NCBI RefSeq assembly: GCF_021502585.1
Contig: NZ_JAKFGM010000001.1
Span: forward strand, 1 to 64,000
Length of the DNA: 64,000 bases
Direction of reading: 5' to 3'
From: Sphingomonas cremea
GTDB lineage: Bacteria > Pseudomonadota > Alphaproteobacteria > Sphingomonadales > Sphingomonadaceae
The notes under the pieces were generated by a model. It had not been told where the DNA came from and searched no databases. It worked only from the letters and a program-made list of their open reading frames with translations. The position numbers and the translations under genes are program-made. Shown here piece after piece: positions 42,614 through 49,051 of the stretch. Position 1 is the first letter of the stretch. Each line of letters opens with the position of its first letter.

Positions 42614-42637
42614 ATCGCTGTCGAGATTTTTAGCGAT
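42614..42637. promoter_or_regulatory. Inverted repeat in the AraC/hydrolase divergent region
   Basis: ATCGCT at 42614-42619 pairs with AGCGAT at 42632-42637 over a 12-base spacer. It lies midway between the two divergent starts. AraC regulators more often use direct repeats, so confidence is low. Confidence 0.3.
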
Positions 42638-42687
42638 CGTGGATAAGGGCCCGTCATGGCAGAACCGATTCTGGAAGCGGGCCTACA

Positions 42688-43518
42688 ATGTCTGAATTAG
42701 CGGTCCGCTTGCTGCACGAGACGCCGGCAATTGCGATCCGCGACATCCTGTGCAGCGGAACCTGCCGTCACAAGAGCGCGGCGGAATGTGCGAGCGCTAC
42801 ACATCTCGTTTTTCCCTATCGCGGTGTCTTTGCCCGCCATGTCGGTCGAAGCGAGGCGATAGGCGAAGCTAACCAGCTGATATTCTTCAACAATGGTGAG
42901 GAGTATAGCATCAGCCATCCCGCAGACGGCGGAGATGCCTGCCTTTCCTTGCTGGTTGCCGAGGAAGTGCTTCGCGAGCTTGCGCCGGTCGACCAGGTCG
43001 TTGCGGGCGAGCAGCTGCGGTTTCGCCGCCAGCATCGTGGCATCGATCCCAACGCCCAGTTGCTTCTTGCGCATTTGCGGCACCGCCTGGCGAAGGGCAT
43101 TGCCGAACCGCTTGAGGTGGAGACGATCGCGTTTGCACTGGTGGCCCGCGCACTGGGCGAGCGCAGCCCGAACGCTCGCGAACCGCGATTTGGAACGAAG
43201 AGGATCGTCGATCGGGCCAAGCGAATGCTGGCGTCTGAGCCTGCGCGGCGTTGGACATCGACGGAAATCGGACGCGAGGTCGGCGTCTCGCCTGTCTATC
43301 TCACCCAATTGTTCCGGCAGGTCGAAGGCGTTCCGCTCTACCGCTATCACCTGCGGCTGCGGCTCGCCCGGGCGCTCGACCTGCTCGACCGCTACGACGA
43401 TCTGACCATGCTGGGTCTCGATCTCGGCTTTTCGAGCCACAGCCATTTCACCGCCGCCTTCCGCCAGGCCTATGGCCAAACCCCGCGCGCGTTTCAGCGT
43501 TCCGCGGGCATTCGGTAG
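42688..43518 (+). CDS. AraC-family transcriptional regulator
   Basis: 276 residues. The C-terminal double helix-turn-helix is clear: RRWTSTEIGREVGVSPVYLTQLFRQVEGVPLYRYHLRLRLARALDLLDRYDDLTMLGLDLGFSSHSHFTAAFRQAYGQTPRAF. The N-terminal ~170 residues include a cupin-like sensor region. It is divergent to the Tat-exported hydrolase, which is the best candidate target. Confidence 0.92.
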   Translation: MSELAVRLLHETPAIAIRDILCSGTCRHKSAAECASATHLVFPYRGVFARHVGRSEAIGEANQLIFFNNGEEYSISHPADGGDACLSLLVAEEVLRELAPVDQVVAGEQLRFRRQHRGIDPNAQLLLAHLRHRLAKGIAEPLEVETIAFALVARALGERSPNAREPRFGTKRIVDRAKRMLASEPARRWTSTEIGREVGVSPVYLTQLFRQVEGVPLYRYHLRLRLARALDLLDRYDDLTMLGLDLGFSSHSHFTAAFRQAYGQTPRAFQRSAGIR

Positions 43519-43597
43519 GCAAATTAGCCGGCGCATCGGGCACTCGCGGCCTCTTAGCTTCACTAATTTCATGGGGACGGCGACCATTTTTGTGAAG

Positions 43598-44212
43598 TTA
43601 GAGTATGCGAACACGAGGTTGGGGGCGGTCGCGGCCTAGCAGGCGGTCGAGCTCGATCCGGTCGAGGATCGCCTGGTGTTCGGCCCAGACCTGGTCCTTG
43701 CGACGCTGCTCCTCCTCCCGCTGCCGGTCCAACTCCGCCATGTCCTGGCGGTAGCGGCGGCGGGAGACGGCGGTGCGGCGATAATCGTCGATGACCTTGT
43801 CCTGACCGCCGAGCAGGGCGATGGCCAGCGCGTCGGACCGGCGATGTTCGACCCGGACCAGCTTCCCGCGCCGGAACACCGGCACGAACGCGCCGCCAAG
43901 CGCACGCTGCAGTGCATCGGCGCGAACCCGCGCCACCCCCTGGTCGATCGCCATGTCCCAGGCCCGGGCGAAGTCATCGGCCCCGGGCGCGTAGAGCAGC
44001 TGGTATGCGCTGCGTGGGCTCATCCCCACCGCGCGCGCGGCGCGAGCGACGCTGCCGCAGCGCGACAAGGCAAAGATGAACGCCCGCTGCCGCCCCTCCG
44101 ACCACCCGCGGCGACGGGCGCGGAGGCGGGGGACGGGGGTGAAGGGGATGTGTTTCGTGGGGTCGTCGAATTCGGGTTCGAATTCGGTCCAGTCGAAGGG
44201 GGGCGTGCTCAT
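43598..44212 (-). CDS. HTH protein resembling a phage terminase small subunit
   Basis: 204 residues. The N-terminal half has WSEGRQRAFIFALSRCGSVARAARAVGMSPRSAYQLLY, a helix-turn-helix of the kind seen in phage terminase small subunits and in many stand-alone sphingomonad proteins. The C-terminal half is a charged helical region with MAELDRQREEEQRRKDQVWAEHQ, likely coiled coil. No large terminase, portal or other phage gene is nearby, so it is either a phage relic or a domesticated regulator; the start ATG at 44212 lacks a strong ribosome site. Confidence 0.65.
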   Translation of the reverse strand: MSTPPFDWTEFEPEFDDPTKHIPFTPVPRLRARRRGWSEGRQRAFIFALSRCGSVARAARAVGMSPRSAYQLLYAPGADDFARAWDMAIDQGVARVRADALQRALGGAFVPVFRRGKLVRVEHRRSDALAIALLGGQDKVIDDYRRTAVSRRRYRQDMAELDRQREEEQRRKDQVWAEHQAILDRIELDRLLGRDRPQPRVRIL

Positions 44213-44502
44213 CGACCATTCTATGCGCTCATGCGGGGGCTGTAGGACAGCATTTTACGCCCAGTGCAGCGGAGCGATTGCGCAGGGTTCAAGAGGCAGC
44301 ACGAAGAATTAGGAAACGCCCGGCCAGCTTGCTGCGAATCGGACGGGACTGTTGTGACGAATTTACCTCCTCAGGCTCCCTTCTCCCCGATTGCTCATCC
44401 CAAGCGCTGGCAGACAGATTCTGCGCCGTAACGTTTAGAACAAACGATGAACCGTTAATTAGAACATTCCACGAACGACGTCGTATGTATAAGGTGGTCG
44501 TA
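44213..44502. other. Intergenic region upstream of the HUH-motif gene
   Basis: No gene supported. It is more A+T-rich toward its right end. It holds the direct repeat TTAGAACA at 44435 and 44459, and the inverted repeat CGTTT-AGAAC-AAACG at 44432-44446. Confidence 0.5.
44435..44466. repeat. Two TTAGAACA direct repeats 24 bases apart
   Basis: TTAGAACA at 44435-44442 and again at 44459-44466. They precede a Rep-like gene, so they resemble a minimal iteron or a repressor site. Two copies are too few to call an origin. Confidence 0.4.
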
Positions 44503-45105
44503 ATGGCTACGAAATGGGGGTCCCGCTACATAGGGCCGAAACAAGCCGCTAGAGCGTTTCACGCCGTTAGATTTGCCAATGACAACGGCCGTCCGCTCAA
44601 TTTGCTCATCACGATTGAACTGACCAGCCTCGGTATCTCGCCCGAAGCTGCTGGACCCTTCTTTCAGAAGCTTTGGCAACGGGTCGGGCGGTGGTGGGCG
44701 TATCAACGAAAAACCAAGTGCAGGCCGTTTGGCCCGTTTGACTGCTACGCGGTTCACGAACACCCCAATCAAGGCCCGCGTCACGTTCATTGGTTCGTTC
44801 GCGCTCCAGAAGGGGCCCGAACAGAACTGGAGCGGATCGTCCGGTCGAGATTGGAGAAGCTGACCGGCCTCGCATGTCTCGACCGTGCAGTTCACTTCCT
44901 AGACGCTACCAAGCCGGGTGGTGTGGCCAAATACACGTTGAAGGGCGTCAACCCAGCTTACGCCGACCACTTCCATATGGAGGCGAGCGACCAGGGCTTC
45001 ATTCACGGCCGACGGTTGGCAATCAGCCGGAGCATTGGAGCTTCCGCTCGGCTAAAGGCCGGTTGGACGCGTATGCAAAGCCTGAGAAAGAGGCCGGTTA
45101 ATTGA
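44503..45105 (+). CDS. Orphan HUH-endonuclease-like protein (Rep/relaxase type)
   Basis: 200 residues. Three Rep-type motifs in order: motif I-like LNLLITIELT at residues 32-41, the metal-binding HUH motif RHVHWF (His94, His96), and the YxxK motif AKYTLKG (Tyr144, Lys147), the pattern of single-tyrosine rolling-circle Rep proteins. GRRLAISRSIGASAR near the end is a basic segment. Such enzymes nick DNA and stay bonded to the 5' end through Tyr. The ATG at 44503 has AAGGTGG six bases upstream, better than the ATG at 44485. GC content is lower than the neighbours. There is no plasmid or phage backbone around it, so its job is unknown. Inference rests on motifs, not a search. Confidence 0.7.
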   Translation: MATKWGSRYIGPKQAARAFHAVRFANDNGRPLNLLITIELTSLGISPEAAGPFFQKLWQRVGRWWAYQRKTKCRPFGPFDCYAVHEHPNQGPRHVHWFVRAPEGARTELERIVRSRLEKLTGLACLDRAVHFLDATKPGGVAKYTLKGVNPAYADHFHMEASDQGFIHGRRLAISRSIGASARLKAGWTRMQSLRKRPVN

Positions 45106-45136
45106 CCAGCCAATGTGCCGGTAAGCCGTCAGGCCT

Positions 45137-46165
45137 TCAAGGCGCCCCTAGCTCAAGCTCTTCAGAGCAGCGTGGTAAGGCCTTGTTGATAAGAGGCGTA
45201 TTGAGAGACCCGGTTCCCACGTAGTCCGGCGGTGCTCTCAGGCAGTAGCCGGAAGGCGTCTTTGCAGGGATCTTCACTGCGCCGGATCGCAAGGCGATGG
45301 CGCCGTTGATTGTCTGCACGGAGCCGACAGCGCTTGGACTGCTTGATTGTGAAGACGTAGCGAAAGACGAGCCGCCGGATAGCGCCCTAGGCTTGGCTTT
45401 GGACGCAAGCATTTGAGCGTAGGCATCAGGAACTGCCTGACCCTTCTTCAGCAACAGGTATCCGAATGGATAGCGCTCTCCGTTCCAATCAACATCGAGC
45501 CGGAATTCAATCGGCGCCTTGCCGTAATCAAGCTTTTGAACAACGACGAGCCCCGCAAAGGCCATCCCCGGATCGACGGTTGTCGTTTGCAGGAGATGCT
45601 CGCGAGCCATCTCAATTGTCTGGTCTAGTCGATATTGGATCAAAGCCATGCTTGCTGATGTATTCGCCATGATGCGATCAGCCTGAAGCTGCCCCGCCAA
45701 GCTCGGATAGCTACCGCTGTAATGGTATGAACCATAGGGTCCACTAATTGAGCCACTGTAAGTATCGCGCTGATTTGCAGCGGCCGCAGCACCTATTCCC
45801 CCGAGCAGTGCGAGACCGATCTTCCCCCACATGGCGCGGTTTTTGGCTTGGCGCTTCAACTCATCAAATGTGTAGATTCTTACCGGCTCCCCACCTGCCG
45901 AAGCATGAAGATTCTCAAGCCCCACGTTCGCAGGTTCGAGGCCGGCATTATAAACGCCAACTGCAAACACGGCATTGCTGTGGTCCCATTCCAGGAAACG
46001 GATTTGAACGGCGCCTTGTTGTTGCTGAAGATCAAGCGTGGGTACGCCTTTGAGATAGCGCGCCCCCTCGTTGCCAAGAATAAGTCCTTGGACGTCAATT
46101 TTCGGCGCAGCACTTGTAGGTGTGGCAAGCAAAGAAATAGAGACCGCTGCAACATACATTCTCAT
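45137..46165 (-). CDS. Hypothetical secreted protein (342 residues)
   Basis: Signal peptide MRMYVAAVSISLLATPTSA. The mature protein has a beta-rich N-terminal part (VQIRFLEWDHSNAVFAVGVYNAG), a hydrophobic Gly/Ala stretch near residues 118-136 (IGLALLGGIGAAAAAN), a Gly/Ser/Tyr-rich loop (GSISGPYGSYHYSGSYPS), then a second beta domain and a Ser-rich tail. I do not recognise the family. GGGGGTATTG precedes the ATG at 46165. Codon use and GC are lower than in core genes. Confidence 0.6.
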   Translation of the reverse strand: MRMYVAAVSISLLATPTSAAPKIDVQGLILGNEGARYLKGVPTLDLQQQQGAVQIRFLEWDHSNAVFAVGVYNAGLEPANVGLENLHASAGGEPVRIYTFDELKRQAKNRAMWGKIGLALLGGIGAAAAANQRDTYSGSISGPYGSYHYSGSYPSLAGQLQADRIMANTSASMALIQYRLDQTIEMAREHLLQTTTVDPGMAFAGLVVVQKLDYGKAPIEFRLDVDWNGERYPFGYLLLKKGQAVPDAYAQMLASKAKPRALSGGSSFATSSQSSSPSAVGSVQTINGAIALRSGAVKIPAKTPSGYCLRAPPDYVGTGSLNTPLINKALPRCSEELELGAP

Positions 46166-46272
46166 CGGCAATACCCCCCGCCGATTTTTGTCCGAGCGAG
46201 GCTATCATCTGTTAAATTTCCGTTTAATTCAAGCTCTCGGCAAAGCGACTTGGCCTCAATGCTTGGTATGAA

Positions 46273-46298
46273 AAGACCCCGGATCGCTCCGGGGTCTT
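46273..46298 (-). terminator. Strong terminator for the 46319-46714 gene
   Basis: AAGACCCCGGA-TCGC-TCCGGGGTCTT: an 11-bp perfect stem with a 4-base loop, followed on the minus strand by TTTTC. It starts 21 bases after the stop and can also stop transcription from the other direction. Confidence 0.85.
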
Positions 46299-46318
46299 CT
46301 ATTGTCTGTTGAAGATTG

Positions 46319-46714
46319 TCACCCAATTGTACTGACGGAGACCCTAAGTAACTCAATTTCCTTTGTCAGAGTCCGAAACCAATCGCCAAGTTCGTCGCGC
46401 GACATGACGCGGGCATTTAGGTGCCGTTCCGGATGGGGCACCAGCCAAACGCTGATGGGCGCCCCTCCCTGACTGGCTACAACGATATAGGCATGCGCAA
46501 CCAGGTTGCGGGCTGCAATTAGGGACTTGGAATCGGCCCCAGCCAGCTGGTCGGGCGTTAGGCGCCCCAGCTTCTGGCTAAACATCTTAGGTGAGTCCGG
46601 GCCGAGCGCTGCGGTTAGCTCGATTTCGAGTGCACAAAAGGCCTGGAGTAATGCTTCGCGTTTGTCGCGGCATTCTTCCGCCAACGGTGGAACAACTTTT
46701 GCAGGGGCATTCAT
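46319..46714 (-). CDS. Hypothetical helical protein (131 residues)
   Basis: No family recognised. Mostly helical and soluble; AEECRDKREALLQAFCALEIELTAAL, then a Leu/Arg-rich C-terminus. The ATG at 46714 has no strong ribosome site. The gene ends in a strong hairpin terminator, which supports it as a real transcription unit. Part of the accessory stretch. Confidence 0.55.
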   Translation of the reverse strand: MNAPAKVVPPLAEECRDKREALLQAFCALEIELTAALGPDSPKMFSQKLGRLTPDQLAGADSKSLIAARNLVAHAYIVVASQGGAPISVWLVPHPERHLNARVMSRDELGDWFRTLTKEIELLRVSVSTIG

Positions 46715-46814
46715 CGCGCCCAATTAGCGAATCATGATTAATAAAAGGCACCTCATTGCTGTGGGGGCTTCTCGTATTTGGGGCGGGACTTGGGATCGGC
46801 GAGCCGGCCCCTCC

Positions 46815-46851
46815 ACCAGCTACGCTGGTTCCCCTCCCCGTTCCGGGGAGG
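46815..46851. repeat. Tandem hairpin repeat (REP-like)
   Basis: ACCAGC-TAC-GCTGGT at 46815-46829 and CCTCCCCG-TTC-CGGGGAGG at 46833-46851, two perfect hairpins side by side. G+C-rich paired hairpins of this kind are dispersed repeats in sphingomonads. Confidence 0.65.
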
Positions 46852-46857
46852 ATCTCG

Positions 46858-47040
46858 TCATCCCGCCATCCCCGGCCTCACCACCCGCTTCCCCTTCGTC
46901 CGGCTGGTGAGGTGGAACATGCGGCAGCGGTCGCAGCGGTAGGGTCTTAGGGGGACGGCGGAGCGATCGGCGATGAGCTGCGCATCCTCGGCCGAACGGA
47001 ACCGCGCCTTCTTCTGGCAGATGCTCAGGCGGGTGCGCAT
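46858..47040 (-). CDS. Small CxxC-containing conserved protein
   Basis: 60 residues. The body LRPYRCDRCRMFHLTSRTKGKR has a CxxC pair and a following His, a zinc-knuckle-like fragment. Proteins ending in RCDRCR-x-x-HLTSR are frequent in sphingomonads and unnamed. AGGAACAACCT before the ATG at 47040 is a fair ribosome site. The N-terminus lies four to six bases after the palindromic repeat described next. Confidence 0.6.
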   Translation of the reverse strand: MRTRLSICQKKARFRSAEDAQLIADRSAVPLRPYRCDRCRMFHLTSRTKGKRVVRPGMAG

Positions 47041-47059
47041 AGGTTGTTCCTACACCGCT

Positions 47060-47124
47060 CGTCATTGCGAGCGAAGCGAAGCAATCCATGGATCGCCGCG
47101 CCGCCAGGGCGGCTCGCGATGACG
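47060..47124. repeat. Dispersed palindromic repeat (CGTCATTGCGAGC type)
   Basis: CGTCATTGCGAGC at 47060-47072 pairs with GCTCGCGATGACG at 47112-47124 with one mismatch, with a G+C-rich middle (GCAATCCATGGATCGCC). This type is a very widespread proteobacterial palindromic repeat (recalled). It separates the HupE stop from the upstream accessory stretch. Confidence 0.8.
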
Positions 47125-47135
47125 ATCAGTCGTCG

Positions 47136-48140
47136 TTAGACCCAGAAGTTATACACGCGCTCGATGACCCAGAAGCTGGCGAGGCCGCCGATCATGACGG
47201 CGGGGACGGCCGCGGCGCGGCGCAGATCGATCCGTTCCGGCACTAGCGCGAACAGCAAACGCATGGCCGCATATACCGCCGCGATGAACATCAATTGGCC
47301 GACCTCGACCCCGATGTTGAAGAACAGCAGGGCCAGCGGAATGGCGTTGGGCGGCAGGCCGATCTCCGCCAATGCCCCGGCAAAGCCGAGGCCGTGCAGC
47401 AGACCGAAGGTGAATGCCACCAGCCACGGCTGTTTCGAGGCCAGCCCCTCCCGCCCGCGCTGCTGCTGGATAATCTCGCTGGCGACGAACACGATCGACA
47501 AGGCGATCGTCGCCTCGACCGGCGGGCCCGGGACGTGGATGACGCCCAAAGTGGCAAGCGCAAGCGTGATCGAATGGGCAAGGGTGAAGGCGGTCACGGT
47601 CCAGAACAGCCGCCGGTTGAAGCCGACGATCATGATGAGCGCGAGCACGAAGCACAGGTGATCGAAGCCGGAGAGGATATGCTCGACCCCGAGCAGGCCA
47701 TAGGAGCTGGCCACGGCCATTGCCCCCTGTTCCCGGGGGATATCGACCCAGGCGTTGGAGGGATGGACCAGGACGGTCGACTGGATGCCGTTCGCCTGCT
47801 GCACGCGGACCAATACGTCGGCGATGGTTCCCTGCAGGCCGACAAAGTAAATCCGCTTGCCGGCCAATCCGTCCGGAGACTCAATAAGGCGGCGTTCCAC
47901 CCGCGAGTCCGAAAGTTCGCGCACGGCGGTTGGAGTGAGATCGCGAACGCCGGCGGGTAGCTGCAGCCTTACGGGCAGGGGCATGCCGCCGTTCGTCGGC
48001 GTTCGCCAAAGCAGCGAATAGCGGCCGGGAACGACCTCATTAATCTCAAGATAGGCGGGGCGCGATTCATGCGCCTGGACGGCGGTCGCGGCCATCAGCA
48101 AGCCCAGCCACAGCGCCAGCCGCAGCCACAGCCGGTTCAT
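47136..48140 (-). CDS. HupE/UreJ_2-family membrane protein
   Basis: 334 residues. Signal-like start MNRLWLRLALWLGLLMAATAVQA; an extracytoplasmic beta-rich part (about residues 25-190) and then a C-terminal block of about six membrane helices carrying GVEHILSGFDHLCFVLAL and FTLAHSITLALATLG, the HupE metal-transporter signature with His residues. The family is linked to nickel or other cation uptake. It overlaps the PPIase stop by four bases (ATGA), so the HupE, PPIase and DUF3604 genes are one translationally coupled operon. The longer reading upstream was rejected. Confidence 0.9.
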   Translation of the reverse strand: MNRLWLRLALWLGLLMAATAVQAHESRPAYLEINEVVPGRYSLLWRTPTNGGMPLPVRLQLPAGVRDLTPTAVRELSDSRVERRLIESPDGLAGKRIYFVGLQGTIADVLVRVQQANGIQSTVLVHPSNAWVDIPREQGAMAVASSYGLLGVEHILSGFDHLCFVLALIMIVGFNRRLFWTVTAFTLAHSITLALATLGVIHVPGPPVEATIALSIVFVASEIIQQQRGREGLASKQPWLVAFTFGLLHGLGFAGALAEIGLPPNAIPLALLFFNIGVEVGQLMFIAAVYAAMRLLFALVPERIDLRRAAAVPAVMIGGLASFWVIERVYNFWV

Positions 48141-49051
48141 GAGGCCGGGCTTTTCGGCAGGACCACCTGGTAGTTTGCGCGCATTGCCGCGAACGCCTTG
48201 CGCTTCGCTTCGGCGCGCTGGTCGTCCTGCCAGGCGGATTCCATCTCCGCGCGGTCGACTTCGCTGAATGCGGGCACGCGGCCCGGCGTCATCGCCTCGA
48301 CCAATATGAGATGCCAGCCTAGCCCTGACTCGACCGGTCCCTGCCAACCGCCGGGCCGGAGGAGGAACAGGGCCTTCGCAAATTGCGTGCCGAAGACGTT
48401 GGCGACCTCGTCCGGGGAGCGATTAGCGTAATAGTCATAGTCGGGGAAGCGGTCGCCGATCGATCCGCTGGCGCCGCATGACGATTTGGAGCGGAGCTGG
48501 GCCAATGCCGCTTTGGCGCGGGCTTCGGCCGGCCCGCCCGGGCTGTCGGGCGAAAAATAGGCGTGGCAGAAGGTGACCTTGGCGGGAAGCGCGAATTGCG
48601 CGCCATGTTGCCCGTACCACGCCTTCAGTTCGGGAACGGTCGGGTCGCGCAGGGCCGAAACATCCTCCATCAGGAATTCCAGCTTCTGCCCCAGCCGCCG
48701 GCGGACGATGGTATCGTCCTGGTCGAGGCCGAGCTTCAGGGCTTCGCGATAAAGTACTTCCTCGCGCACCGCGTCTTCGACCAGGTCGTGCCATTCGGCC
48801 GGGGTGGGCGGCCGCTTCCACTTGGCAGTCCAGCCCAGCTCGATCTGGCGCATGTCGTCGCTGGTCAGCTCGATCCGCGAACCCGGGTCCGCCACGCGCC
48901 GGGGCGTGACGGCGAGGTAGAGCATGAAGATGGCCGCGCCGATCAGCAGGAAAAGCAGCAGCGGTTCGTGCAGCGCCTTGCGAATGCGCTGCCTTACCGT
49001 TTGCGGCAACTGCTCCGCCCCCGGGGCCTTGTCGCTATGATCCCGTGGCAA
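48137..49051 (-). CDS. Peptidyl-prolyl cis-trans isomerase, parvulin-like
   Basis: 304 residues. One N-terminal membrane helix (PLLLFLLIGAAIFMLYLAV) anchors a periplasmic SurA/PpiC-like domain with a helical SurA_N-type region (EEVLYREALKLGLDQDDTIVRRRLGQKLEFL) and a C-terminal parvulin fold (GGWQGPVESGLGWHLILVEA). It probably chaperones an exported partner from this operon. It overlaps the DUF3604 stop by 17 bases and HupE by four, so all three are co-translated. Confidence 0.85.
   Translation of the reverse strand: MPRDHSDKAPGAEQLPQTVRQRIRKALHEPLLLFLLIGAAIFMLYLAVTPRRVADPGSRIELTSDDMRQIELGWTAKWKRPPTPAEWHDLVEDAVREEVLYREALKLGLDQDDTIVRRRLGQKLEFLMEDVSALRDPTVPELKAWYGQHGAQFALPAKVTFCHAYFSPDSPGGPAEARAKAALAQLRSKSSCGASGSIGDRFPDYDYYANRSPDEVANVFGTQFAKALFLLRPGGWQGPVESGLGWHLILVEAMTPGRVPAFSEVDRAEMESAWQDDQRAEAKRKAFAAMRANYQVVLPKSPAS

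Noticed and set aside
44278-44502. Longer N-terminus for the HUH protein from ATG 44278
   Set aside because: No ribosome site, and the added 75 residues have no family-like content; AAGGTGG supports 44503.
47136-48347. Longer HupE reading starting at 48347
   Set aside because: It lies inside the PPIase gene in another frame and would remove the signal-like start at 48140.
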